NCBI RefSeq assembly: GCF_001704115.1
Contig: NZ_CP016895.1
Coordinates: 310,001 to 374,000 of the forward strand
DNA length: 64,000 nt
DNA from: Acinetobacter larvae
GTDB lineage: Bacteria > Pseudomonadota > Gammaproteobacteria > Pseudomonadales > Moraxellaceae
Direction: 5' to 3'
In this document: piece after piece, positions 1-9,661 of the stretch
Layout: each line of letters starts with the position of its first letter
Numbering within the stretch: the stretch's first letter is position 1
Program-made: the position numbers and the translations under genes
Notes under the pieces: model-generated
What the model saw: the letters and a program-made list of their open reading frames with translations, nothing else
What the model was told of the DNA's origin: nothing
The model's database searches: none

Positions 1-1197
1 AGATTTGGTCACAAAAATAGCCAAGTGTGCATTACGTGCAAAGTCACCCGACCCTCCGATACCGTTCATCATTTTGGTACCACATACGTGGGTAGAGTTG
101 ACGTTACCATAGATGTCAAATTCTAAGGCGGTATTGATGCCGATAATACCCAGACGACGAACGATTTCTGGATGGTTAGAAATCTCTTGCGGGCGTAACA
201 CCAGCTTATCTTTATAGGCTTCGATATTACCAAAGACTTTGTCTCCACATGCAGCAGACAAGGTAATAGATGAACCCGATGCAAACTTCATTTTACCGGC
301 ATCGATCAGTTCAAAAGTACAGTCTTGCAATACTTCTGAATACATCACCAAGTCGCTAAAGTTGGAGTCTTTTAAGCCTGTGAGCACCGCATTGGCAATA
401 GAGCCAATACCAGCTTGTAGCGGACCAAGGTTGGCAGGTAGGCGATCATTTGCAACTTCATTTTCAAAGAAGTGAATAAGATGCTGTGCAATGGCTTGGG
501 TTTCATCATCTGGCAAAGTGACCGTAGACGGTGAATCCGAGCTATCGTTAAATACAATGCCGACAATTTTACTTGGGTCGATTTGAATGGCAGTGGTACC
601 AATGCGTTGATCCACTTTGGTTAGCGGAATTGGTTGCCGTGTTGGACGATATGACGGAATGTAGATATCGTGTAAACCTTCAAATGCTGGGCTCAGTGAG
701 GTATTAATTTCAACAATCACTTGTTCAGCAAAAATTGCAAAGCTTGCAGAGTTCCCTACAGATGTGGTTGGAATAATCCCACCATCTTCAGTAATTGCTA
801 CTGCTTCAATGACAGCTACATCAGGGCGTTTTAATTGCATATTACGCATTTGTTCAACGGTTTCAGACAGATGCTGATCGATGAACATGACTTCACCCTG
901 ATTGATGGCACGACGTAAAGTATTGTCGACTTGGAATGGAAGACGACGAGCAAGTACACCTGCTTCAGTAAGTTGCTTGTCTAGATCATTACCGAGACTG
1001 GCACCTGTGATGAGGGTAATTTTGAGCGGATTACTTTGTGCTTGCTTGACCAGAGCTTGTGGAACAGCCTTTGCTTCACCTGCACGGGTAAAGCCACTCA
1101 TACCAACAGTCATACCATCTTGTATAAATTGAGCTGCCTGCTCTGCACTCATCACTTTATTATGTAGTGATGTTAAACGAATGCGGTCTAAATCCAT
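1..1197 (-). CDS. Acetate/succinate CoA-transferase (acetyl-CoA hydrolase/transferase family), partial
   Basis: Transfers CoA between acyl groups, most likely succinyl-CoA and acetate, in cytosolic acetate/TCA metabolism. The first 399 codons are in the window; the C-terminal part runs off the left edge. The protein begins MDLDRIRLTSL and carries family landmarks: YSEVLQD near residues 286-292, where Glu288 lies close to the catalytic glutamate position of AarC-type enzymes, and a later NVNSTHVCGTKMMNG motif followed by GIGGSGDFARNA. Those fit the succinyl-CoA:acetate CoA-transferase branch better than true hydrolases. The ATG at 1197 is preceded by a modest GAGAG. It is the left-most gene of a leftward run with no partner visible. 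Exact acyl specificity cannot be read from the sequence. Confidence 0.88.
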   Translation of the reverse strand, partial: MDLDRIRLTSLHNKVMSAEQAAQFIQDGMTVGMSGFTRAGEAKAVPQALVKQAQSNPLKITLITGASLGNDLDKQLTEAGVLARRLPFQVDNTLRRAINQGEVMFIDQHLSETVEQMRNMQLKRPDVAVIEAVAITEDGGIIPTTSVGNSASFAIFAEQVIVEINTSLSPAFEGLHDIYIPSYRPTRQPIPLTKVDQRIGTTAIQIDPSKIVGIVFNDSSDSPSTVTLPDDETQAIAQHLIHFFENEVANDRLPANLGPLQAGIGSIANAVLTGLKDSNFSDLVMYSEVLQDCTFELIDAGKMKFASGSSITLSAACGDKVFGNIEAYKDKLVLRPQEISNHPEIVRRLGIIGINTALEFDIYGNVNSTHVCGTKMMNGIGGSGDFARNAHLAIFVTKS

Positions 1198-1406
1198 GTT
1201 TGACTCTCAAAAAAAATCTAACGTATGTTAGGGGAGATTGTACCTAGCTACGCCATGAAAGTGCATAGCTGTTAGGCTAAGGTCTAATTTCTCAAATAAA
1301 TGTCAACATTTATTTAAATGATGATTTGTAAGCCTTTGAAAAGCAATGTTAATTTTAAAAAATATTTTAAATAAAACAATCGTTTGTGTTTAAGAACTGA
1401 GCAATA

Positions 1407-2870
1407 TTAGAATCGTTCGCTTAAACTTTGTTTGATTTTCCCTAAAGTGCTACTGGGTGTGTTGTCTTTGTCATTTTCATGGGGTGCAATTGGTAAAGTA
1501 ATCACCACCTCTAGACCGCCTGCAGCATGATTGTGTATATCAATTTCACCTTGATGAATATCGACAATACGTTTCACGATGGCCAAACCTAAACCACTCC
1601 CTTGAATGGTGCGTGCAGTATTGCCACGTACAAAAGGCTGCATCAACTCCTCAACTTGGTCGCTGGGAATGCCTTCTCCATGATCGGCAACACGAATTAA
1701 GATGTTTTGCTCATTGACTTCTGCGCTGAGCTCAATCGGCTCTGCACCATAGCGTTTAGCATTATTGATCAGGTTGCCAATGAGGCGTTTTAAAGAGAGC
1801 GAACGGGCTAAAATAGTGGGCAAAGGGTGGGCTTGGAAGCGGATATCTAGTGGTTTAAATTGGATGACTAATTCTTGCAATAAGGTGTTGAGATTGGTGC
1901 TTTGTGGTTCTTCATCGGAACCATCACGCATATAGGAGATAAACTGATCGAGAATAGCATCCATATCCTCGACATCATAAATCAAGCCTTCTTTTAAGAA
2001 ATCCTCATCTGGCATCATTTCCGCGCTTAGGCGAATACGCGTTAGCGGCGTACGGAGGTCATGTGAAATCCCAGCCAACATGATTAGGCGTTCACGTTCA
2101 GTTTGATCGAGCGTGTAAATCATATGGTTAAAGGCTTGGTTAACCTCGCGAATTTCTTGTGGTCCGTGGTTTGTCTCCAGATAAGGGGACTTTCCTGATT
2201 TACTATAAGCATTGGCGGCGTGTTGCAAACGTCGTAGCGGACGGTTGAGCTGGCGTACTAAGGTTAAAATAATAATAAAGGACAGAATTGGTACGCCGAG
2301 CAACCAACCAAACACCAGCTCAGAACTATAGTTTGCATAGGTTTTGAGGGGTTCTCTGATCCAATGCCCATGCATTTGTGGTGTTTGAATCCAAATACGT
2401 GGGCTGGGTTTAAATTGGAAATATACAATCACATCTTCGACATTGAGCTCTTGTGCCAATTTTTCTTCAATATGCCCAGTAATATAGTCGGCAAGGGGTT
2501 TATCTTTGATATTGGGATATTGCTGCGGATCGGTAATATACTCAAGCCCCATGCGCTGTTGTAACCATTGGTCGATATCGATTTCAGTATCATGGTGGTA
2601 AAAGCGATAAGCAGGGTTTTGGATAATTTCTAGTTCAAGCGCTAAATAGCGGGCATGTTGTTGTAATTCTGGTAAATATAAAGTACGCCAAAAGAACCAA
2701 AGCGTGGTAAACCAACTAATGAATACCACAAAAATAACCAACACCGTGGTGCGCATTGCAGCTGAACGCGGTTTGATCTTGTCGAGAAAACGTTCCCAGC
2801 GGGTCCGCTTTCTTTCCGAATAGGCTTGAAAATCTTTAAATGCCTGTTGATCAATCGGTTCAAGCTTCAC
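1407..2870 (-). CDS. envZ: EnvZ-like sensor histidine kinase
   Basis: Inner-membrane kinase that phosphorylates the OmpR-type regulator encoded just upstream in the same transcript (35-bp gap). Visible order: cytoplasmic N-terminus, TM1 about residues 41-63, a periplasmic loop, TM2 about 185-206, HAMP linker, then the HisKA motif GISHDLRTPLTR with phospho-acceptor His270, and a HATPase_c domain with N (NLINNAKRYG), G1 (DHGEGIP) and G2 (GSGLGLAIVKRI) boxes. At 487 residues it is slightly longer than the E. coli protein (450). The periplasmic part is not conserved enough to suggest a ligand. In Acinetobacter this pair is linked to osmotic and envelope stress; that role is inferred from the family. 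Confidence 0.93.
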   Translation of the reverse strand: MKLEPIDQQAFKDFQAYSERKRTRWERFLDKIKPRSAAMRTTVLVIFVVFISWFTTLWFFWRTLYLPELQQHARYLALELEIIQNPAYRFYHHDTEIDIDQWLQQRMGLEYITDPQQYPNIKDKPLADYITGHIEEKLAQELNVEDVIVYFQFKPSPRIWIQTPQMHGHWIREPLKTYANYSSELVFGWLLGVPILSFIIILTLVRQLNRPLRRLQHAANAYSKSGKSPYLETNHGPQEIREVNQAFNHMIYTLDQTERERLIMLAGISHDLRTPLTRIRLSAEMMPDEDFLKEGLIYDVEDMDAILDQFISYMRDGSDEEPQSTNLNTLLQELVIQFKPLDIRFQAHPLPTILARSLSLKRLIGNLINNAKRYGAEPIELSAEVNEQNILIRVADHGEGIPSDQVEELMQPFVRGNTARTIQGSGLGLAIVKRIVDIHQGEIDIHNHAAGGLEVVITLPIAPHENDKDNTPSSTLGKIKQSLSERF

Positions 2871-2905
2871 AACACATCCTCATGGTCTTTGAGAAGAAAG
2901 TCTTA

Positions 2906-3670
2906 TTATTCGGCACCATCCGGTACAAATACATAGCCCACGCCCCAAACTGTTTGGATATAACGTGCACGCGCAGGGTTTTCTTCGATCAAACGACGTA
3001 AGCGAGAAACTTGCACATCGATAGAACGCTCCATTGCGCCCCATTCACGACCACGTGCTAGGTTCATTAACTTATCGCGGGTTAGGGGTTCACGTGGATG
3101 CTGTACCAGTGCTTTCAATACGGCAAATTCACCTGTCGTTAATGTGACAACTTGTCCTTCACGGGTCAAGGTACGGGTCGAGAGATCAAGTGACCAAGGA
3201 CCAAAAGACACCACCTCAACGTTTTGGCTCGGTGCACCAGGCACTTCACGGACTTGGCGACGCAGTACGGCGCGAATACGTGCTAAGAGTTCATTGGGAT
3301 TAAATGGCTTAGGTAAATAGTCATCCGCACCAGCCTCTAGCCCCGCAATACGGTCTGAATCACTGCCGCGCGCTGTCAACATGATGATCGGGGTATCGAT
3401 ATTTGATTGGCGTAAACGGCGACAAATGCTCAAGCCATCTTCGACGGGAAGCATAAAATCGAGTACGATCAGTGAAAATAACTCGCGTTGTAATAGGCGA
3501 TCCATCTGTGTGGCATCATGCGCTGTTTTAACGACAAATCCTTTATCTTCTAAGAAACGTTGTAATAAAGTACGTAAACGAACGTCATCATCAACCACTA
3601 AAATACGTTCAACACGATCGCTATCGTTGTGCACGATATCGGTGTTATCAGCAGGTACAACCAAATTCAT
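2906..3670 (-). CDS. ompR: OmpR-family response regulator
   Basis: DNA-binding response regulator, partner of the EnvZ-like kinase downstream. An N-terminal receiver domain shows the acidic pocket VVDDD (residues 25-29), phospho-acceptor Asp71 in VLDFMLP and Lys121 in PKPF; a C-terminal winged-helix Trans_reg_C domain ends in VWGVGYVFVPDG. I chose the ATG at 3670 (254 residues, MNLVVPADN) because GGAG lies a normal distance upstream; a start at 3694 would add eight residues and has no such site. Its 17-residue lead-in before the receiver domain is a little long. It opens the ompR-envZ operon. Confidence 0.95.
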   Translation of the reverse strand: MNLVVPADNTDIVHNDSDRVERILVVDDDVRLRTLLQRFLEDKGFVVKTAHDATQMDRLLQRELFSLIVLDFMLPVEDGLSICRRLRQSNIDTPIIMLTARGSDSDRIAGLEAGADDYLPKPFNPNELLARIRAVLRRQVREVPGAPSQNVEVVSFGPWSLDLSTRTLTREGQVVTLTTGEFAVLKALVQHPREPLTRDKLMNLARGREWGAMERSIDVQVSRLRRLIEENPARARYIQTVWGVGYVFVPDGAE

Positions 3671-4194
3671 GATGCACTCCGTAAATATTATCAATTCTGG
3701 CTATCAGTATAGCGCAGTATAGTACTTAAGTTATTGTTAAGACTATGTATCAATTTGCTCAAAATTACAATTTACCACCGTACCAATATACTAAAAAACA
3801 ACAGCATCGTGCGGGTTGAGAACGACATTTAATGCATAGTGCAACAAATTAGGGCGAAAATTAGCAATTTTGCAAATGAAAGAGACAACACTTGTCTTTT
3901 AGAATAGTGGCTTTGATTTGATCTGTATCTATTGTAAAACAATGGATATTCGCCATGATTTAAAGGAGCAAGATCGTGAGATAAAAATGTGCCACATGGC
4001 TGTTATTTAACATATTGTTGCTACAAAATGATGTCATTTTAGCGAATCACAATCGCATTTCTGTGCTAAAAAACATGTGAAATTAATACTTTAGAAATTT
4101 TTAGTAGAATAATATGAAAAACAGTTGTGGATTTTATAGTCTTGGTCTTTATAATCAGTAACTTTTAGTACTTATCCTTGTGGAATTAAACACG
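3671..4194. other. Divergent intergenic region between ompR and tex
   Basis: About 520 AT-rich bases that should hold the promoters of both divergent genes. No convincing small gene was seen. A short hairpin-like stretch (GACAA, CACT, TTGTC) lies near 3883-3897 just before a TTTT run, but it is too weak to call as a terminator. Confidence 0.5.
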
Positions 4195-6549
4195 ATGACT
4201 GACTTAGTTCAGCAGTTGGCAAGTGAGCTTGCCGTACGTCCAAACCAAGTAGAAGCTGCCATCAAATTAATTGATGAGGGTGCCAGTGTTCCATTTATCG
4301 CACGTTACCGTAAAGAAGTAACGCAAGGCTTAGACGACACGCAGTTACGCCAGCTCGATACACGCCTCGTGTATTTACGTGATTTATTTGAACGTCGCGA
4401 GAAGGTTATTCTGTCGCTCAAAGAGCAAGATAAATTGACAGATGATTTATTATCCCGCGTCAATGCAGCACAAACCAAAAATGCCTTAGAAGAAATTTAC
4501 GCGCCATATCGTCCTAAACGCACCAGTAAGTCTTTTAAAGCCAAAGAAGCGGGTCTAGGACCTTATGCCGAAAAAATCCTGCATGAAGAGGTTGAGCCAG
4601 CTGCAGTTCTAGCTGATTTTAAGCATGAAGATTATCCCGATACCGAGACACAATTAGATGCCATTCAACATATCATCATTGATGAGTGGGCACAAAATAT
4701 TGCACTCACCACTGCATTAAAAGCCAAGTTTGCACAAACCGCTGTGCTTAAAAGCTTGGTTGCCAGTGATGAGAAAAAAGAAGTCGGTAAGAAATTCCGT
4801 GATTACTTCGATTTTTCTGAGAACCTCAACAAAGTACCATCCCATCGCTTATTGGCCATGTTACGTGGTCGTCAAGAGAATGTGTTGGGGCTCAAAGTCG
4901 AAGGTGAAGATGAACAGCCATTAGCGCTGATCAGCACTGAATATGCCTTAGAACAAGTTCAGCCTGCTGCCCGCCAAGAATTTTTAAATCAAACCGCAAA
5001 ACTATTTTGGTTAGGCAAAGTACGTCCAAGTATTGAGCACTCTTTACTGACCGAAAAACGTTTGGCTGCCGAAACAGAAGCCATGCAAGTTTTTGCTGAA
5101 AACTTACGTCATTTATTGCTCTCTGCGCCTGCTGGTGCACGTTGTACTTTAGGGGTTGACCCTGGTATCCGTACAGGGGTTAAACTTGCCGTGATCAATG
5201 CCTCTGGTGATGTGTTGGCACATAGTACGGTTTATCCTTTTGCACCGAAAGAAGACAAAGCGGGTGCTAAAGCTGAATTGGCGCGTTTATGTCAAGAGTA
5301 TCCAGTTGATCTGGTTGCAATTGGCAATGGCACTGCAAGCCGTGAAACCGAAGCCGTTATCGCTGAAATGATGGCTGAACATCCTGAATTGAAATTAACC
5401 CGTGTCACTGTGAGTGAGGCAGGCGCATCGGTATATTCTGCATCTGAATTGGCAGCGTCTGAATTACCTGACTTAGATGTTTCTATTCGCGGCGCAGTAT
5501 CGATTGCACGTCGTTTGCAAGATCCATTGGCAGAATTGGTAAAAATTGATCCAAAATCAATTGGTGTGGGTCAGTATCAACACGATGTCAACCAAACAGG
5601 TCTAGCCAAAACATTGGACGCTGTAGTGGAAGACTGTGTAAACGCTGTTGGTGTTGATGTAAATACCGCATCTGCTGCGATCTTGGGCTATATTGCTGGT
5701 CTAAATAAGGCAATTGCACAGCAAATTGTTGAATACCGCAAAGAAAATGGTGCTTTCGATAACCGTAAAGCATTGCTGAATGTACCACGTTTAGGTGAAC
5801 GTACCTTTGAGCAAGCGGCTGGTTTCTTGCGTATTCAAGCGGGTTCAGAGCCTTTGGATGGTTCAGCAGTACATCCAGAAAGTTATGGTTTGGTTGAGAA
5901 AATTGCTCAAGCTAAATCTACCACGATCAAAGACATGATTGGTAACAGCGAAATCATCCGTAATATTAAAGCGGAAGACTTTGTGGATGAACAATTTGGT
6001 TTACCGACTGTGCAAGATGTTCTCAGTGAATTGGAAAAACCAGGTCGTGACCCACGCCCTGAGTTCCGTACAGCCAAGTTCCGTGAAGACATTACCGAAG
6101 TTGCTCAATTGACAGAAGGCATGCAACTAGAAGGCGTGATTACCAATGTGACTAATTTTGGTGCCTTTGTTGATGTTGGCGTCCATCAAGATGGTTTGGT
6201 GCATATTTCTGAATTGGCGAATGAGTTTGTTGCAGATCCACACAAAGTTGTTAAGCCCGGTCAAATTGTCCAAGTTCGCGTTATTCAGGTTGATGTTGAG
6301 CGTAATCGAGTCAATCTTTCCATGCGTCCAGAAGGTTCAGCGGCTGCTGCAAAAGCATCGCGCCAACAAGAACCACGTAGTGAACGTAAGCCACAACAAG
6401 CTAAGCGCCCAGCAGCACGTCAGCAGCAAAATGAACGTCCTGCCCGTGCCAAAACTGCTGCGAAGAGTCATCCAAACAAAGCTGCAGAAAATAAAATTGG
6501 TGGTTTTGGTGAGTTGTTGCTACAAGCAGGGATTAAAGGATCTAAATAA
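4195..6549 (+). CDS. tex: Tex-family RNA-binding transcription accessory protein
   Basis: Cytosolic nucleic-acid-binding protein of the Tex/YhgF family, linked to transcription and RNA processing. It begins MTDLVQQLASELAV and has the conserved early motif SVPFIARYRKE, a YqgF/RNase H-like fold starting around residue 318 (TLGVDPGIRTGVKLAVI), helix-hairpin-helix segments, and an S1 RNA-binding domain at about residues 643-715 (GVITNVTNFGAFVDVGV). A Gln/Arg/Ala-rich basic tail of about 70 residues follows, which could add RNA affinity. A GTG at 4180 would add five residues, but the ATG at 4195 has a GGAA about 10 bases upstream and matches the family N-terminus. It is a single gene followed by a terminator. 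Confidence 0.95.
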   Translation: MTDLVQQLASELAVRPNQVEAAIKLIDEGASVPFIARYRKEVTQGLDDTQLRQLDTRLVYLRDLFERREKVILSLKEQDKLTDDLLSRVNAAQTKNALEEIYAPYRPKRTSKSFKAKEAGLGPYAEKILHEEVEPAAVLADFKHEDYPDTETQLDAIQHIIIDEWAQNIALTTALKAKFAQTAVLKSLVASDEKKEVGKKFRDYFDFSENLNKVPSHRLLAMLRGRQENVLGLKVEGEDEQPLALISTEYALEQVQPAARQEFLNQTAKLFWLGKVRPSIEHSLLTEKRLAAETEAMQVFAENLRHLLLSAPAGARCTLGVDPGIRTGVKLAVINASGDVLAHSTVYPFAPKEDKAGAKAELARLCQEYPVDLVAIGNGTASRETEAVIAEMMAEHPELKLTRVTVSEAGASVYSASELAASELPDLDVSIRGAVSIARRLQDPLAELVKIDPKSIGVGQYQHDVNQTGLAKTLDAVVEDCVNAVGVDVNTASAAILGYIAGLNKAIAQQIVEYRKENGAFDNRKALLNVPRLGERTFEQAAGFLRIQAGSEPLDGSAVHPESYGLVEKIAQAKSTTIKDMIGNSEIIRNIKAEDFVDEQFGLPTVQDVLSELEKPGRDPRPEFRTAKFREDITEVAQLTEGMQLEGVITNVTNFGAFVDVGVHQDGLVHISELANEFVADPHKVVKPGQIVQVRVIQVDVERNRVNLSMRPEGSAAAAKASRQQEPRSERKPQQAKRPAARQQQNERPARAKTAAKSHPNKAAENKIGGFGELLLQAGIKGSK

Positions 6550-6590
6550 TATTGCTGATGATCTAAAGCTATCATTCTGATATAAAACAA

Positions 6591-6618
6591 AAAAACCTCC
6601 ATTTTGGGAGGTTTTTTT
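6591..6618 (+). terminator. Intrinsic terminator after tex
   Basis: A ten-base stem (AAAAACCTCC / GGAGGTTTTT), a six-base loop and a T7 run lie 40 bases after the tex stop. The A-run on the left arm gives a T-run on the other strand, so it can also stop leftward transcription from acr1. Confidence 0.9.
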
Positions 6619-6740
6619 GTGTTTTTGCATTGAGCATCTGGTCATACGGTAGACAAACTTGCTGCAAAGTGTGGCTAAAATTTAGACCACTGTGGATAAC
6701 TTGTGTGATATCCACATCATGTCTAATCGCTCTTTTAGCC

Positions 6741-7628
6741 TTACCAATGCTCACCTGGGAATAAGCGTGCATAGGCACGTTGTACGATATTGAGCTTCTC
6801 TTGCTTACCCACAGAAGCGGATGAGCTTGGAAAGAGATTAAAGCCAATCGACATGAGCTTGTTGTTGATATTCGGCGCAATCGCATAGGTAATCGAGGCT
6901 AAATGACCCAGATGGGTCGCGACTTTTTTGGGACGCTTCACCACAGCATAAGCGACAAGATCAGCAGCCTGTTCTGGTGACAGCGTAGGAACATACTTAT
7001 AAATCTTCGTCGGTGCGATCATCGGCGTGCGTACCAAAGGCATATAGACCGAGGTAATGGCAATTTTATGCGAATGCACTTCTGCGGATAGACAACGGCT
7101 AAATGCGTCGAGTGCGGCTTTGGACGCGACATAGGCTGCAAAACGTGTTGCGTTAGCTAAGACGCCAATGGAACTGATATTGATAATGTGCCCATCACGG
7201 CGATTCATCATATGTGGCAATACATTGAGGACTAGGCGTACAGCACCGAAGTAATTGAGTTGCATCGTGCGTTCGAAGTCGTGAAAGCGGTCGATAGACT
7301 CATGAACTGCGCGGCGTATAGAGCGACCAGCGTTATTGATGAGAATGTCGATATGGTCGACTGTGGCGAGAATACGCTGTGATACCTGATCAATGGAATC
7401 CATATCATTGAGATCACAGGGGAAAATACTAGCTTTACCACCATTACTTTCGATTTCAGATTGCACTTCCAAGAGCTTTTCTTCGGTACGTGCCAATAAT
7501 AAGACATGGGCTCCACTGGCTGCCATTTTCAGTGCCACGGTCATACCAATACCGCTCGAAGCACCTGTGATGAGGACAACTTTATTGCGGACTTTCAATT
7601 GAAAGAGCTGTTCTAATTTCTGCTTCAT
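6741..7628 (-). CDS. acr1: Acr1-type fatty acyl-CoA reductase (short-chain dehydrogenase)
   Basis: Reduces long-chain acyl-CoA to the fatty aldehyde that feeds wax-ester synthesis, the classic storage route of Acinetobacter. It is an SDR-fold protein of 295 residues, the same length as Acr1 of A. baylyi. Visible are the NADP-binding motif TGASSGIG (21-28), NNAG (98-101), the active-site Ser in INISS (about 152) and YVASK (Tyr166, Lys170). The stretches RSIRRAVHES, FHDFERTMQLNYFGAV and the C-terminus QRAYARLFPGEHW match Acr1 as I remember it nearly residue for residue, which separates it from generic SDRs. It stands alone; the wax-ester synthase partner is not here. Confidence 0.92.
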   Translation of the reverse strand: MKQKLEQLFQLKVRNKVVLITGASSGIGMTVALKMAASGAHVLLLARTEEKLLEVQSEIESNGGKASIFPCDLNDMDSIDQVSQRILATVDHIDILINNAGRSIRRAVHESIDRFHDFERTMQLNYFGAVRLVLNVLPHMMNRRDGHIINISSIGVLANATRFAAYVASKAALDAFSRCLSAEVHSHKIAITSVYMPLVRTPMIAPTKIYKYVPTLSPEQAADLVAYAVVKRPKKVATHLGHLASITYAIAPNINNKLMSIGFNLFPSSSASVGKQEKLNIVQRAYARLFPGEHW

Positions 7629-7985
7629 AAATTTTCCCTAATGAATGACAAGCAATATTTTAAAATTTATTTTTCTACAAGTTAAAACCGTAATATCGAT
7701 GATCAGACCGAGAATTAGGCTGATGAGATGATCATAACGCAAACATGAGAAAAGACCACTAAAATATTGATAAAAAACATACGAATGAGTGATGTATAGC
7801 ATTTATTCAAGAAAAAATTATTTAAATTAAGGTGCTTAAATATTTTGTGGTAACATACACTTTGTTGTTTTTTTGAGCGCACCATCAAAAACGAGGGCTT
7901 GTGCCCTCGTTGGTTATTGATGGTTATCTGTGCCGATGATCTGTATCGAGACGAGTTATTTTGTCTGCTATGTCGGTATACAGGC
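7629..7985. other. Intergenic region between acr1 and metY
   Basis: AT-rich spacer holding the acr1 promoter region and, on its left-pointing side, the metY terminator at 7886-7910. No further gene was seen. Confidence 0.5.
7886..7910 (-). terminator. Intrinsic terminator after metY
   Basis: Eight-base perfect stem (ACGAGGGC / GCCCTCGT) with a four-base loop. On the minus strand it is followed by TTTTTGA, so it terminates the leftward metY transcript. Confidence 0.85.
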
Positions 7986-9263
7986 TTAGACTTGTGCCAA
8001 TGCCTGTTCTAGATCGGCAATCAGATCATCGATGTGTTCAATACCAATCGACAGTCGTACCATATCAATGCTTACCCCAGCTGCTTTGAGTTCTTCTTCA
8101 TTGAGCTGACGGTGTGTCGTCGTGGCTGGATGACAAGCTAAGCTTTTTGCATCACCAATATTGACCAAACGGGTAAATAGCTGCAAGGCATCAATAAAGC
8201 GCGTACCACCTTCACGACCATCTTGTACTCCAAAGGATAAGATGGCAGAGGGTTTACCTTTTAGGTATTTTTGCGCAAGAGCATGTTGTGAATGGTCTTT
8301 AAGACCTGCATAGTTGACCCATTTTACTTTGGGGTGAGCTTGTAAATACTCTGCAACTTTCTGCGCATTTTCAGTATGACGCTCCATACGTAAGTTCAGC
8401 GTTTCTAGACCTTGTAGAATAAGGAAGACGCTCAATGGGCTGATTGCTGCGCCAGTATTACGTAAGGGAACGACACGTGCGCGTGCGATGTAAGCGGCTT
8501 CACCCAATGCTTCAACATAATTGACGCCGTGATAGCTAGGGTCGGGGGTATTGAGCACTTTAAAACGTTCTGGATATTTACCCCAAGGGAATTTACCGCT
8601 GTCAACAATCGCACCGCCAATACTGTTGCCGTGACCGCCAATATATTTGGTCAGAGAGTGCACGACAATATCGGCCCCATGTTCAAAAGGTTTGAGTAGG
8701 GCAGGTGTGGCAACGGTATTGTCTACAACAACAGGAACACCATATTCATGCGCAATTTTAGCAATGGCTTCTAAGTCGATAATATTACCCAGCGGATTAC
8801 CAATGGATTCAACAAAGACCAATTTGGTTTTGTCATCGATGAGATCGCGTAATGCCTCAGGGTTTTGATAGTCAAAGAAACGAACTTCAATGCCTTGTTT
8901 GGGTAGAGTATGTGCGAAAAGGTTATAGCTGCCGCCATAGAGTGTGGATACCGATGCAATATTATCACCAGCTTCGGCGATGGTTTGAATGGCATAGGTA
9001 ATTGCCGACATGCCTGAGGCCAAAGCCAGTGCGCCAATTCCACCTTCTAAGGCGGCAAGACGTTGTTCTAATACTGCCGTGGTTGGATTCATGATGCGTG
9101 TATAGATATTACCCGCAACTTTGAGGTCAAATAAGTCCGCACCATGTTGCGTATTATCAAAGGCATAAGATGTTGTTTGATAAATAGGTACGGCTACAGC
9201 TTTGGTGGTCTCTTCTGGACTATAGCCTGCGTGTATGGCAAGAGTTTCGTCTTTGTAAGTCAT
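7986..9263 (-). CDS. metY: O-acetylhomoserine aminocarboxypropyltransferase (homocysteine synthase)
   Basis: PLP enzyme that makes homocysteine (and acetate) from O-acetyl-homoserine and sulfide, in methionine synthesis by direct sulfhydrylation. The 425-residue protein is a typical Cys/Met-metabolism PLP protein: the N-terminus KDETLAIHAGYSPEETT, TRIMNPTTAVLEQR, GNPLGNIIDLEAIA, and the Schiff-base lysine at Lys206 in HSLTKYIGGHGNSIGG. The large insert after the lysine (KFPWGKYPERFKVLN) is a hallmark of MetY against MetB or MetZ. A C-terminal SIGIEHIDDLIADLEQAL is standard. It is transcribed alone and has its own terminator. Confidence 0.95.
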   Translation of the reverse strand: MTYKDETLAIHAGYSPEETTKAVAVPIYQTTSYAFDNTQHGADLFDLKVAGNIYTRIMNPTTAVLEQRLAALEGGIGALALASGMSAITYAIQTIAEAGDNIASVSTLYGGSYNLFAHTLPKQGIEVRFFDYQNPEALRDLIDDKTKLVFVESIGNPLGNIIDLEAIAKIAHEYGVPVVVDNTVATPALLKPFEHGADIVVHSLTKYIGGHGNSIGGAIVDSGKFPWGKYPERFKVLNTPDPSYHGVNYVEALGEAAYIARARVVPLRNTGAAISPLSVFLILQGLETLNLRMERHTENAQKVAEYLQAHPKVKWVNYAGLKDHSQHALAQKYLKGKPSAILSFGVQDGREGGTRFIDALQLFTRLVNIGDAKSLACHPATTTHRQLNEEELKAAGVSIDMVRLSIGIEHIDDLIADLEQALAQV

Positions 9264-9661
9264 AATTCCATGATCTATGTGAATGTACTATGTTTTGAGT
9301 TTAGCATTTTTGCATATGAAATAAAGATATAACGCTTTGTTATCAATATATTTAATTATAATAAGTATGAAATTTTTTTAGGATACATGGCAAAGCATGC
9401 TGGCTCTTGGCTTTGCGCGATTTTGCGTGCAACTGACCAGCGTAAAAGGGAGCTATCCGCGCATCTGTGCTTTAGAAATCAAGCATAAAATAAGCAGATA
9501 GAGACTCTGAGTGACACTGAAAGAACAGCGATGTGGCTGATCATTTGCAATACCAAGCAAGATCAAAAAGCATGCCTTATTTTTTGGCGATATTCATCGT
9601 ATAATAGCAAAGTTATTGTTCGCATTTGCGATGTTTCGCTTTTTCTATTGAGGAGTCCTGC
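9264..9661. other. Divergent intergenic region between metY and ettA
   Basis: About 400 bases with no supported gene. The metY side (9264-9380) is very AT-rich and likely carries its promoter; the part next to ettA has mixed composition. No riboswitch-like structure was recognised upstream of metY. Confidence 0.45.

Noticed and set aside
1198..1406. Possible small gene or terminator between envZ and the CoA-transferase gene
   Set aside because: Only AT-rich sequence without a stable hairpin or a frame with a ribosome site was seen.
6691..6699. Perfect DnaA box TGTGGATAA, also near 51339
   Set aside because: They are single scattered boxes without clusters, AT-rich unwinding region or dnaA/dnaN neighbours, so they do not indicate an origin.
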